A stretch of 64,000 nt of DNA from Streptomyces candidus (lineage in GTDB: Bacteria; Actinomycetota; Actinomycetes; Streptomycetales; Streptomycetaceae), in NCBI RefSeq assembly GCF_014207445.1, contig NZ_JACHEM010000003.1:186001-250000 (forward strand). The letters run 5' to 3'. Positions within the stretch are counted from its first letter, which is position 1, and each line of letters begins with the position of its first letter. The notes beneath the pieces are model-generated. The model ran no database searches, was not told the DNA's origin, and saw nothing but the letters and a program-made list of their open reading frames with translations. A program made the position numbers and the translations under genes. Shown here piece after piece: positions 57,026 through 64,000 of the stretch.

Positions 57026-58642
57026 ATGACGGACTCGCAGGCCCTCACGGCACCCCTCGGCACCAACCCCGTCGCTCCCGCGCCCGCCGGCGCGCGCACG
57101 GCGGCGGACGTGATCACCCCCGAAGTCGTCGCCCAGCTGACCCGCGGGGTGGCCGGCTCCGGACGGACCGCCCACCACGGCCCGTTCACCGGCGAGAAGC
57201 TGTCCGACCTGCCCGAGTCCACGCCCGAGGACGTCGCCGTCGCCTTCGCACGGGCCCGCGCCGCCCAGCCGGTGTGGGAGGCCGTGCCCGTCAAGCAGCG
57301 GGCCGCGGTCCTGCTGCGCTTCCACGACCTGGTGCTCCAGCGGCAGGCCGAGATCCTCGACCTGATCCAGCTGGAGACCGGCAAGGCCCGGCTGCACGCG
57401 CACGAGGAGGTCCAGGCCGTCGCGATGGCCGCCCGGCACTACGGCCGCCAGGCCCCCGCGTACCTGCGGGCCAAGCGGCACATCGGGGCGGTGCCGACCC
57501 TCACCAAGGTCACCGAGCAGCGCCGGCCGCGCGGTGTCGTCGGCCAGATCGCGCCGTGGAACTACCCGTTCGAGCTGTCCGTGGGCGACTGCCTGCCCGC
57601 TCTCGTCGCGGGCAACGGTCTCGTCATGAAGCCGGACACCGAGACCGCGCTGTCCGCCCTGTGGGGCCGGGACCTGCTGGTCGAGGCGGGCCTGCCGCCC
57701 GAGGTCTTCCAGGTCGTCCTCGGCGAGGGCCCGGTCGTCGGCCCCGAGGTCGTCCGGCACGCCGACTACGTCTCCTTCACCGGTTCCACCCGCACCGGAC
57801 GGGAGATCGCGCAGAGCGCGGGTGCCCGCCTGGTCGGCGTCTCCCTGGAACTCGGCGGCAAGAACGCCATGCTCGTCCTTGAGGACGCCGACGTGGAGAA
57901 GGCCGCCGCCGGAGCCGTCCGCGCCTGCTTCGCCTCCGCCGGGCAGCTCTGCATCTCCATCGAGCGGCTGTACGTCCACGAGTCGGTCGCCGACGACTTC
58001 GTGCAGCGTTTCGTCGCCCGCACGAAGGCGATGCGGCTGGGCACCGCCCTGGCGTACGGCGCCGATCTGGGCTCCCTGGCCGGCCCGCGCCAGCTGGAGA
58101 CGGTGACCCGGCACGTGGAGGAGGCCGTCAACAAGGGCGCCACCGTCCTGGCCGGAGGCACCGCCCGCCCCGACGTGGGCCCCTACTTCTACGAGCCGAC
58201 CGTCCTCGAAGGCGTCGAGGCCCCGATGGCGGTCTGTGCCGAGGAGACCTTCGGCCCGGTCGTCTCGATCTACCGGTTCCGCGACGAGGACGAGGTGATC
58301 GAGGAGGCCAACGCCACCGCGTACGGCCTCAATTCGAGCGTCTGGACCAGGAACGGCAAGCGCGGCCACGCCGTCGCCGCCCGCCTGCGCACCGGCACCG
58401 TCAACATCAACGAGGGCTACGCCCCCGCATACGCCAGCGTCCGGGCCCCGATGGGCGGAATGAAGGAGTCCGGGCTGAGCCGGCGGCACGGCGCCGAGGG
58501 CATCCTCAAGTACACCGAGGCGCAGACCGTCGCGCAGCAGCGGCTGGTGCCGCTCGCGCCGTCCTTCGGCATGGACGACGAGAAGTACGCGGCGTTCATG
58601 ACGACCAGCCTCCGGGTGATGAAGGCACTGCGGCTGCGCTGA
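57026..58642 (+). CDS. gabD2: Succinate-semialdehyde dehydrogenase (NADP+)
   Basis: A 538-residue aldehyde dehydrogenase. Motifs are IAPWNYPFELSVGDCLPALV, FTGSTRTGREIAQSAGARLV, the catalytic Glu region VSLELGGKNAMLV and catalytic Cys C309 in FASAGQLCISIERLY. It resembles the actinobacterial GabD2 type, which oxidises succinate semialdehyde to succinate. ATG 57026 starts MTDSQALTAPLG. The specific substrate is inferred from the family. Confidence 0.88.
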   Translation: MTDSQALTAPLGTNPVAPAPAGARTAADVITPEVVAQLTRGVAGSGRTAHHGPFTGEKLSDLPESTPEDVAVAFARARAAQPVWEAVPVKQRAAVLLRFHDLVLQRQAEILDLIQLETGKARLHAHEEVQAVAMAARHYGRQAPAYLRAKRHIGAVPTLTKVTEQRRPRGVVGQIAPWNYPFELSVGDCLPALVAGNGLVMKPDTETALSALWGRDLLVEAGLPPEVFQVVLGEGPVVGPEVVRHADYVSFTGSTRTGREIAQSAGARLVGVSLELGGKNAMLVLEDADVEKAAAGAVRACFASAGQLCISIERLYVHESVADDFVQRFVARTKAMRLGTALAYGADLGSLAGPRQLETVTRHVEEAVNKGATVLAGGTARPDVGPYFYEPTVLEGVEAPMAVCAEETFGPVVSIYRFRDEDEVIEEANATAYGLNSSVWTRNGKRGHAVAARLRTGTVNINEGYAPAYASVRAPMGGMKESGLSRRHGAEGILKYTEAQTVAQQRLVPLAPSFGMDDEKYAAFMTTSLRVMKALRLR

Positions 58643-58724
58643 CGGCCCGGGGCAGGACAATGAGCCCCGCCCCGACCGCCGCATGCCGTGTCCCTATTCA
58701 CTTTTCACCGAACGAGGAGTGCAC

Positions 58725-60584
58725 GTGCCACAGGAGAGCTCTGCCCACCACCAGGACGCGGCCGCGAGGACGAGCGAGCCCGACAGCACCCCGTACGACT
58801 ACGACGTCCTCGTCGTCGGCTCCGGTTTCGGCGGCGCGGTCGCCGCGCTCCGGCTCACCGAGAAGGGCTACCGCGTCGGCGTTCTGGAGGCCGGACGGAG
58901 GTTCACCCGCGACACCCTGCCCAAGAGCTCCTGGGACCTGAAGAACTACCTGTGGGCCCCGGCGCTCGGTCTGTTCGGGATCCAGCGCGTGCACCTGCTG
59001 GGAAACGTCATGGTCCTGGCGGGCGCGGGCGTCGGCGGCGGCTCACTGAACTACGCGAACACCCTCTACGTGCCGCCCACCCCCTTCTTCGAGGACCCGC
59101 AGTGGGCGGGCATCACCGACTGGAAGGACGAACTCGCCCCGTACTACGACCAGGCCGAGCGGATGCTGGGCGTACGCCTCAACCCGACCATGACGCCCTC
59201 CGACGTGCACCTGAAGGCGACCGCCGAGGCGATGGGGGTGGGGGACACCTTCCACCTCGCTCCGGTGGGCGTCTTCTACGGCGACGGGCGGGACGCCGGC
59301 GGTTCAGCGACGACCGGACCCGGCGAGGAGGTGCCCGACCCGTACTTCGGCGGCCGGGGCCCGGCCCGCAGGGCCTGCACCGAGTGCGGCGAGTGCATGA
59401 CCGGCTGCCGTCACGGCGCGAAGAACTCCCTCACCGAGAACTACCTGCACCTCGCCGAGCGGGCCGGCGCCGTCATCCACCCCATGACGTCCGTCCTCGG
59501 CATCGCCGAGCACCCCGACGGCGGCCACCGCGTCGCCACGGCCCCCACCGACGCCCGCCGCAAGGGCACCCGCAAGGTCTTCCGCGCCCCCCACGTGGTG
59601 GTCGCGGCAGGCACCTACGGCACCCAGACCCTCCTGCACACCATGAAGGACGGCGGCCACCTGCCGCGCATCTCGTCCCGGCTCGGCGAACTGACCCGCA
59701 CCAACTCCGAGGCGCTGGTGGGCTCCCAGACCACGGACCGCCGCTACCGCAAGGCGCACGGCGCACAGCTCGGCACCTCCGACGGCTCGGGGAAGGTCGA
59801 CTTCACCCGCGGCGTCGCCATCACGTCGTCCATCCACCCGGACGCGCACACCCACATCGAACCGGTCCGCTACGGCAAGGGCTCCAACGCGATGGGGACG
59901 ATGTCCATCCTCCAGGTGCCGTACGCGCAGAAGTTCCCGCGCGCGCTCGGCTGGATCGCCAACGTGGTCCGCCACCCGACGCAGGCCGCCCGCTCGCTCT
60001 CCAATCACCGCTGGTCGGAGAAGACCATCATCGGGCTGGTCATGCAGTCCCTGGACAACTCCCTGACCACGTACCGCAAACCGGACGGCATCGGCAAGGG
60101 CCTGCTCACCGCCCGCCAGGGCCATGGCGCCCCCAACCCCAAGCAGATACCCGAAGCGACCCGGGCGGCGTCCCTGCTCGCCAAGGAGATCAACGGCTTC
60201 GCGGGCAGCAACGTCGGCGAGCTGATGGGCACTCCGCTCACCGCGCACTTCCTCGGCGGCTGCCCGATCGGCGCGAGCGCGGAGGAGGGCGTCATCGACC
60301 CCTACCACCGCCTCTACGGGCACCCGGGCATCTCGGTCGTGGACGGTTCGGCCGTCTCCGCCAACCTGGGCGTCAACCCCTCCCTCACCATCACCGCGCA
60401 GGCCGAGCGGGCGATGTCCCTGTGGCCCAACAAGGGCGAGCAGGACCCGCGTCCGCCCCAGGGCGAGGCGTACGTGCGACTGGCCCCGGTGGAGCCGAAG
60501 CACCCGGCCGTTCCGGCGGAGGCGTTCGGCGCGCTCAGGCTGCCGCTGCTGGCGGTCCCGCCGGTGCCGCCGAAGAAGCCGTAG
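58725..60584 (+). CDS. GMC-family FAD oxidoreductase (ChoD-like)
   Basis: A 619-residue flavoprotein. The FAD motif is VLVVGSGFGGAVAALRLTEK, then LGNVMVLAGAGVGGGSLNYA, and the C-terminal GMC signature GHPGISVVDGSAVSANLGVN. A four-Cys motif C218-x2-C221-x2-C224-x3-C228 (CTECGECMTGC) suggests a metal or Fe-S site. It resembles the actinobacterial ChoD, annotated as cholesterol oxidase, whose gene also lies beside guaB3 in mycobacteria; the physiological substrate is not certain. GTG 58725 was chosen because GAGGAG precedes it. Confidence 0.88.
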   Translation: MPQESSAHHQDAAARTSEPDSTPYDYDVLVVGSGFGGAVAALRLTEKGYRVGVLEAGRRFTRDTLPKSSWDLKNYLWAPALGLFGIQRVHLLGNVMVLAGAGVGGGSLNYANTLYVPPTPFFEDPQWAGITDWKDELAPYYDQAERMLGVRLNPTMTPSDVHLKATAEAMGVGDTFHLAPVGVFYGDGRDAGGSATTGPGEEVPDPYFGGRGPARRACTECGECMTGCRHGAKNSLTENYLHLAERAGAVIHPMTSVLGIAEHPDGGHRVATAPTDARRKGTRKVFRAPHVVVAAGTYGTQTLLHTMKDGGHLPRISSRLGELTRTNSEALVGSQTTDRRYRKAHGAQLGTSDGSGKVDFTRGVAITSSIHPDAHTHIEPVRYGKGSNAMGTMSILQVPYAQKFPRALGWIANVVRHPTQAARSLSNHRWSEKTIIGLVMQSLDNSLTTYRKPDGIGKGLLTARQGHGAPNPKQIPEATRAASLLAKEINGFAGSNVGELMGTPLTAHFLGGCPIGASAEEGVIDPYHRLYGHPGISVVDGSAVSANLGVNPSLTITAQAERAMSLWPNKGEQDPRPPQGEAYVRLAPVEPKHPAVPAEAFGALRLPLLAVPPVPPKKP

Positions 60585-60654
60585 GCCTCCCGGGCCACGC
60601 CTTCCGGGCGGCCGGCCACCCGAACGACCGTCAACGCGCCCGTCCGGGCACGCA

Positions 60655-60688
60655 AAGAGGCTGCATTCCCCTCCGAACGCAGCCTCTT
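60655..60688. terminator. Hairpin between convergent GMC oxidoreductase and LAxTG genes
   Basis: Perfect 10-bp stem AAGAGGCTGC / GCAGCCTCTT with a 14-base loop in the 143-base convergent gap; the TT at the end suits termination of the plus-strand gene. Confidence 0.7.
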
Positions 60689-60727
60689 CGCGCTACCCGG
60701 TACCCGGTCGGTCAGGTACCCGTGCGG

Positions 60728-61723
60728 TTACGCCTCGGACTTGCGACGGCGCACGATGAACAGCGCACCCGCGCCGAGCGCGACGGCCGCACCGCCCGCG
60801 ATGCCGAACATCGGCAGCTGCGAGGACGCACCGGTCTCCGCCAGGCTGCCGGTGACCTGCGGCACGCTGCCGGTGGCCGGCTTGCCGCTGGGCAGCGGCG
60901 TCTTGCCGCCTTCCTGCGGCTTGGTGCCGGACGTGTCCGTACCGGCCTTGACGATCTGGAACTTGTACGAGGTCTCGCCGAAGCCGAAGCACTCCGACTC
61001 CTCGTCCAGGTACGCGCCGCCGCCGAGCGAGAAGCCCGCACCGGCCGGAGCGCCCGGCTTGACGTTGAGGCGCAGCTTGACGTCGACCTCGTAGTCGGGC
61101 GCGAGGCTGTCGGTCTCGCCCACGTAACCGGCGCTCTGGCCGTCCTCGCTGATCGAGTACCAGGTCTTCGTGGACTCGTCGTACGCCTGGAGCTCGACCT
61201 GCTTGGTGGTGAAGAGGTTCTCGCCCAGCGCGTCGGAGGAGGCGCCCGCGAAGAAGGCGACGCCGTCCAGCGTGCGGTCGGACTTGTTCAGGATGTTCAT
61301 GTTGAACGAGTGCCAGCCGCTGCCCGCGGCGATCTTGCCGGGCAGGCCGCTGATCGAGACGTCGATCAGGGCCTCCTCGCACAGCAGGTCCTCGCCCTCG
61401 CCCGGGTTCTCCGAGGCGGTCGGGGCCGGCGTGCCGGAAGGCGTCTTGCCGGGCGTGGTGGCCGCGGGCGAACTCGGCGTGGTCTCCGGCGACTTGGTCG
61501 GCGTCCCCGGCGTCTGGCTCGGCGTCGTCTCGACGCTCTCCGTCGCGGTCGGCGTGGCGGACGGCGTGACCGGAGGCGTGGGCGTACCGCTCGGGGTCAC
61601 CGTCTCGGTGGCGGTCGGGGTGGGCGTGGGCGTGGTCGCGTACGCGGCGGGCGCCGACAGCAGCGCGACCGGAGCTATGACGGCCGTGGCGGCCGCGAGG
61701 GCCAGGGAACGGCGGAGCTTCAT
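60728..61723 (-). CDS. Sortase-anchored (LAxTG) cell-wall protein
   Basis: A 331-residue exported protein. A signal peptide (SLALAAATAVIAPVALLSAP) is followed by about 80 residues rich in Thr/Pro/Ser (TPTPTPTATETVTPSG). A folded domain of about 150 residues has Cys at LLCEEAL and SECFGFG. The C-terminus is a sorting signal: LAETG, hydrophobic helix (LPMFGIAGGAAVALGAGALF) and RRRKSEA tail. LAxTG is the motif used by class E sortases, which decorate the Streptomyces surface. Function of the folded domain unknown. ATG 61723. Confidence 0.9.
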   Translation of the reverse strand: MKLRRSLALAAATAVIAPVALLSAPAAYATTPTPTPTATETVTPSGTPTPPVTPSATPTATESVETTPSQTPGTPTKSPETTPSSPAATTPGKTPSGTPAPTASENPGEGEDLLCEEALIDVSISGLPGKIAAGSGWHSFNMNILNKSDRTLDGVAFFAGASSDALGENLFTTKQVELQAYDESTKTWYSISEDGQSAGYVGETDSLAPDYEVDVKLRLNVKPGAPAGAGFSLGGGAYLDEESECFGFGETSYKFQIVKAGTDTSGTKPQEGGKTPLPSGKPATGSVPQVTGSLAETGASSQLPMFGIAGGAAVALGAGALFIVRRRKSEA

Positions 61724-61875
61724 GGGACCTCAGAAAGTCTGGCGCGCCTACATGGGGGACGTGGCACGAGATGTGAGGGGCCTGCGATGCGGGAGTACAT
61801 CGAGAGTCCCGTGGATACGCAGGGGAGACCCGTGGCCAAGGGGAAAGGTTGTACCCGGACTCACAGGATCTTTAC

Positions 61876-61889
61876 GTGATCCGCGTCAC
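61876..61889. promoter_or_regulatory. Crp-like palindrome upstream of the LAxTG gene
   Basis: GTGA-TCCGCG-TCAC, a perfect match to the core of the Crp half-site palindrome (GTGA-N6-TCAC), 153 bases before the start of the LAxTG protein gene. The 484-base gap 61724-62207 otherwise holds only a 36-bp tandem repeat (62115-62186) and no gene. Confidence 0.45.
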
Positions 61890-62114
61890 AGGGCGCCGTG
61901 TCCCCTGTCGACCGGCTCCGGGCGTCCCCGGAGCCGACCGCCTGGGGCGACCGGTGCGGCTGTCCCCTACCGTCCGGTCGCACGCTGGGGCGAGGTCCCA
62001 CGACGCAGGGCCGGAGCCCGTGCGTCACACGCCCCAGCCGAGGCCACGCGTGGCACCGGGACCAACGAAGCCGCCCGCGGTCCGGTCACGCGCCGTACGG
62101 GTGAGTGCGGGAAC

Positions 62115-62186
62115 GCACGCGCCCCGCCGCCGCACCGTGCCCCACCGGAGGCACGCGCCCCGCCGCCGCATGCTGCCCCACCTGAG
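62115..62186. repeat. 36-bp tandem repeat, two copies
   Basis: Two adjacent 36-base units beginning GCACGCGCCCCGCCGCCGCA (62115 and 62151) with four mismatches, ending 21 bases beyond the chorismate mutase stop. A third copy starts (GCAC at 62187) but diverges at once. Confidence 0.75.
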
Positions 62187-62207
62187 GCACCCGGCCGGGC
62201 GCGCACG

Positions 62208-62525
62208 TCAGACGCGCCCCCGGCACAGTTCGAGCAGCGTCATCGCCAGCGTCGTGCCGGGCTTGCCGAGCGCGTCCCTGTAGTGGCCGAGGACCTCCAT
62301 TTCGCGGGACAGGTTGACGCGGCGGCCACCCGAGGTGATCCGGGCCTCCTGGATGACCGCCGAGACCGCCATGCGCTCCTGGACGAGGCCGATGATCCGG
62401 TCGTCGAGGGCGTCGATGCGTTCGCGTGCGCCGGTGATGAGGGCGGCGGCGTCCTCGGTGCGGGCACCCGTGACGTCGGTGGCGCTTGCGGGGGCGGGGA
62501 GGGTCGTCGGGATGGTGGCGCTCAT
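62208..62525 (-). CDS. Chorismate mutase (AroQ type)
   Basis: A 105-residue all-helical AroQ-fold protein that converts chorismate to prephenate, the branch to Phe and Tyr. Helix 1 (ARERIDALDDRIIGLVQERM) carries the first active-site Arg; then VIQEARITSGGRRVNLSREM and EVLGHYRDALGKPG give the basic and acidic active-site residues. About 28 unconserved residues precede the fold. ATG 62525 has AGGAG 8 bases ahead. A leader peptide and hairpins lie upstream at 62585-62709 and suggest attenuation. Confidence 0.88.
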   Translation of the reverse strand: MSATIPTTLPAPASATDVTGARTEDAAALITGARERIDALDDRIIGLVQERMAVSAVIQEARITSGGRRVNLSREMEVLGHYRDALGKPGTTLAMTLLELCRGRV

Positions 62526-62584
62526 GTCCGTACTCCTGGGGTGTCGGGGAGCGCCCGCGGGTCACCGGGTCCGGAAACGACAGA

Positions 62585-62612
62585 GCGCCCCGGGCCTGTC
62601 GGCCCGGGGCGC
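62585..62612 (-). terminator. Terminator-like hairpin of the chorismate mutase leader
   Basis: A perfect 12-bp stem GCGCCCCGGGCC / GGCCCGGGGCGC with a 4-base loop. On the minus strand it begins 22 bases after the leader-peptide stop and ends 59 bases before the chorismate mutase ATG; it is followed by TCTGTCGTTTCC. It lies where an attenuator would be. Confidence 0.7.
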
Positions 62613-62634
62613 CTGGGAAGTCGCTTGTCAGTTG

Positions 62635-62709
62635 CTACAAGCAGCACGACCGTGGCAGCCGGACGGGCCGGATGCCATAGGTAAAGACGGAGGTCTGGTG
62701 CTTGCGCAT
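62635..62709 (-). CDS. Leader peptide ahead of chorismate mutase (24 aa)
   Basis: ATG 62709 to TAG 62635 reads MRKHQTSVFTYGIRPVRLPR then SCCL. The Phe codon is TTT (62683-62685) and the Tyr codon TAT (62677-62679), both rare in such a G+C-rich genome. A TTGACG / GATACT promoter places the transcription start at about the A of the ATG, so the peptide would be read from a leaderless mRNA. A hairpin (62654-62676, 8 of 9 pairs) begins immediately after the Tyr codon, and the 12-bp hairpin follows the stop. Two adjacent Cys codons near the end are a second feature to consider. Function as attenuator is inferred. Confidence 0.6.
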   Translation of the reverse strand: MRKHQTSVFTYGIRPVRLPRSCCL

Positions 62710-62715
62710 GGCGCC

Positions 62716-62746
62716 AGTATCGCCCCACGCACGCGTGGCGCGTCAA
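62716..62746 (-). promoter_or_regulatory. Promoter of the chorismate mutase leader transcript
   Basis: On the minus strand: TTGACG (62746-62741), 19-base spacer, GATACT (62721-62716). The -10 ends 6 bases before ATG 62709, which gives a leaderless start. Confidence 0.55.
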
Positions 62747-62840
62747 CCCGGGGCTCGTACGGTGAGACGAACCGGGCACCGTCATCCCCGGTAGAATCGA
62801 CAACACCGACCCACCTGCTCCCACCGCCGGAAGGCCGCCA

Positions 62841-64000
62841 GTGTCATCTGCGTCCCCCGCTGCCGCGCCAGACACCGTTCTCGTCGTCGACTTCGGTGCC
62901 CAGTACGCCCAGCTCATCGCCCGCCGTGTCCGCGAGGCCCGGATCTACAGCGAGATCGTCCCGAGCACCATGCCGGTGGCCGAGATGCTCGCCAGGAATC
63001 CGAAGGGGATCATCCTCTCCGGCGGTCCGTCCTCGGTGTACGCCGAGGACGCCCCCGCCATCGACCGCGCCCTTTTCGAGGCCGGCGTGCCGGTGTTCGG
63101 CATGTGCTACGGCTTCCAGATCATGGCCACCACGCTCGGCGGCACCGTCGACGACAACGGCGCCCGCGAGTACGGCCGTACGCCGCTGAAGGTCACCCGG
63201 TCCGGCTCGACGCTCTTCGAGGGCACCCCGGACGACCAGTCGGTGTGGATGTCGCACGGCGACGCGTGCTCCGCCGCTCCCGAGGGCTTCACCGTCACCG
63301 CGTCCACGGACGTCGTGCCGGTCGCCGCCTTCGAGAACGACGAGAAGAAGCTCTACGGCGTCCAGTACCACCCCGAGGTCATGCACTCCACGCACGGCCA
63401 GCAGGTGCTGGAGCACTTCCTCTACCGCGGCGCGGGCATCGAGCCCACCTGGACCACCGGCAACGTCATCGAGGAGCAGGTCGCCCTCATCCGCGAGCAG
63501 GTCGGTGACAAGCGCGCCATCTGCGGCCTGTCCGGCGGCGTGGACTCCGCGGTCGCCGCCGCCCTCGTCCAGAAGGCCATCGGCGACCAGCTGACCTGCG
63601 TCTACGTCGACCACGGTCTGATGCGCAAGGGCGAGACGGAGCAGGTCGAGAAGGACTTCGTCGCCGCGACCGGCGCCCGCCTGGTGGTCGTCGACGCCGA
63701 GAAGCGCTTCCTCGACGCGCTGGCCGGCGTCTCCGACCCGGAGACCAAGCGGAAGATCATCGGCCGCGAGTTCATCCGCGTCTTCGAGCAGGCGCAGCTC
63801 GAGATCATGCAGGAGGAGGGCCCCGACGTCGCCTTCCTGGTCCAGGGCACCCTCTACCCGGACGTCGTCGAGTCCGGCGGCGGCACCGGCACCGCGAACA
63901 TCAAGTCCCACCACAACGTGGGCGGTCTCCCCGACGACATCGAGTTCGAACTCGTCGAGCCGCTGCGCCAGCTGTTCAAGGACGAGGTCCGGATGGTCGG
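62841..64000 (+). CDS. guaA: GMP synthase, glutamine-hydrolysing (3'-truncated by window edge)
   Basis: The first 386 codons of GuaA, which aminates XMP to GMP. The glutamine amidotransferase domain has C89 in FGMCYGFQ and H177/E179 in YHPEV. The ATP pyrophosphatase domain starts with the PP-loop SGGVDS at 231-236, followed by [19 protein letters not shown] 62841 follows GGAAGG and gives [20 protein letters not shown]. It acts after guaB (18 kb upstream) in the same pathway. Confidence 0.97.
   Translation, partial: MSSASPAAAPDTVLVVDFGAQYAQLIARRVREARIYSEIVPSTMPVAEMLARNPKGIILSGGPSSVYAEDAPAIDRALFEAGVPVFGMCYGFQIMATTLGGTVDDNGAREYGRTPLKVTRSGSTLFEGTPDDQSVWMSHGDACSAAPEGFTVTASTDVVPVAAFENDEKKLYGVQYHPEVMHSTHGQQVLEHFLYRGAGIEPTWTTGNVIEEQVALIREQVGDKRAICGLSGGVDSAVAAALVQKAIGDQLTCVYVDHGLMRKGETEQVEKDFVAATGARLVVVDAEKRFLDALAGVSDPETKRKIIGREFIRVFEQAQLEIMQEEGPDVAFLVQGTLYPDVVESGGGTGTANIKSHHNVGGLPDDIEFELVEPLRQLFKDEVRMV

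Overview
The window is a chromosomal segment from a Streptomyces species or a very close relative. Base composition and third-codon positions are strongly G+C rich, and starts are often GTG with AGGAG-type ribosome sites. The developmental regulators whiD and bldM lie side by side with a textbook sigma-BldN promoter. groES-groEL1 carries CIRCE operators. The guaB, guaB3, GMC-oxidase (choD-like) and guaA genes lie in the order expected of actinobacteria. No rRNA, tRNA, CRISPR array, phage or insertion sequence was seen, so this is conserved core chromosome with several eroded or lineage-variable patches.

Bases 1-10.3 kb hold the end of the spc ribosomal operon and the start of the alpha operon: rplE (partial), rpsN, rpsH, rplF, rplR, rpsE, rpmD, rplO, secY, adk, map, infA, rpmJ, rpsM, rpsK, rpoA and rplQ, closed by a strong hairpin. 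truA follows. From 11.4 to 16.6 kb are three actinobacterial membrane or secreted proteins and an ABC-F ATPase. rplM-rpsI (own promoter) and glmM follow, convergent with coaA.

From 20.8 to 30.4 kb are acpS, nnr, alr, an alpha/beta hydrolase, tsaE, a 64-residue protein behind an iron-box-like operator, and the translationally coupled tsaB-rimI-tsaD cluster; TsaE, TsaB and TsaD cooperate in t6A tRNA modification. From 30.4 to 35.6 kb are an SH3-like secreted protein, a small membrane protein, a broken DinB-like gene, a THUMP-like methyltransferase and two tandem polysaccharide-deacetylase lipoproteins. groES-groEL1, an SDR, a MOSC protein and a LysR regulator follow.

From 40.7 to 49.2 kb lie whiD, bldM, a sigma factor, guaB, guaB3, a nucleotide-sugar dehydrogenase whose usual catalytic Cys is Ser, and glpD. 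From 49.5 to 56.8 kb is a cluster of three one-TM receptor-type kinases; the middle one has lost the catalytic residues and looks like a pseudokinase. Then come a succinate-semialdehyde dehydrogenase, a GMC oxidoreductase, an LAxTG cell-wall protein, chorismate mutase and the 5' part of guaA.

The most interesting new signal is on the minus strand ahead of the chorismate mutase gene. A 24-codon leader peptide sits where a leaderless transcript should start, contains rare TTT (Phe) and TAT (Tyr) codons, and is followed by two hairpins, the second a perfect 12-bp terminator-like stem. This looks like an attenuator sensing the end products of the pathway. Other leads are the pseudokinase, the iron-box/small-protein pair, GuaB3 and dehydrogenase proteins lacking the family's catalytic Cys, two decayed genes, and a 52-bp duplication of the map 3' end.
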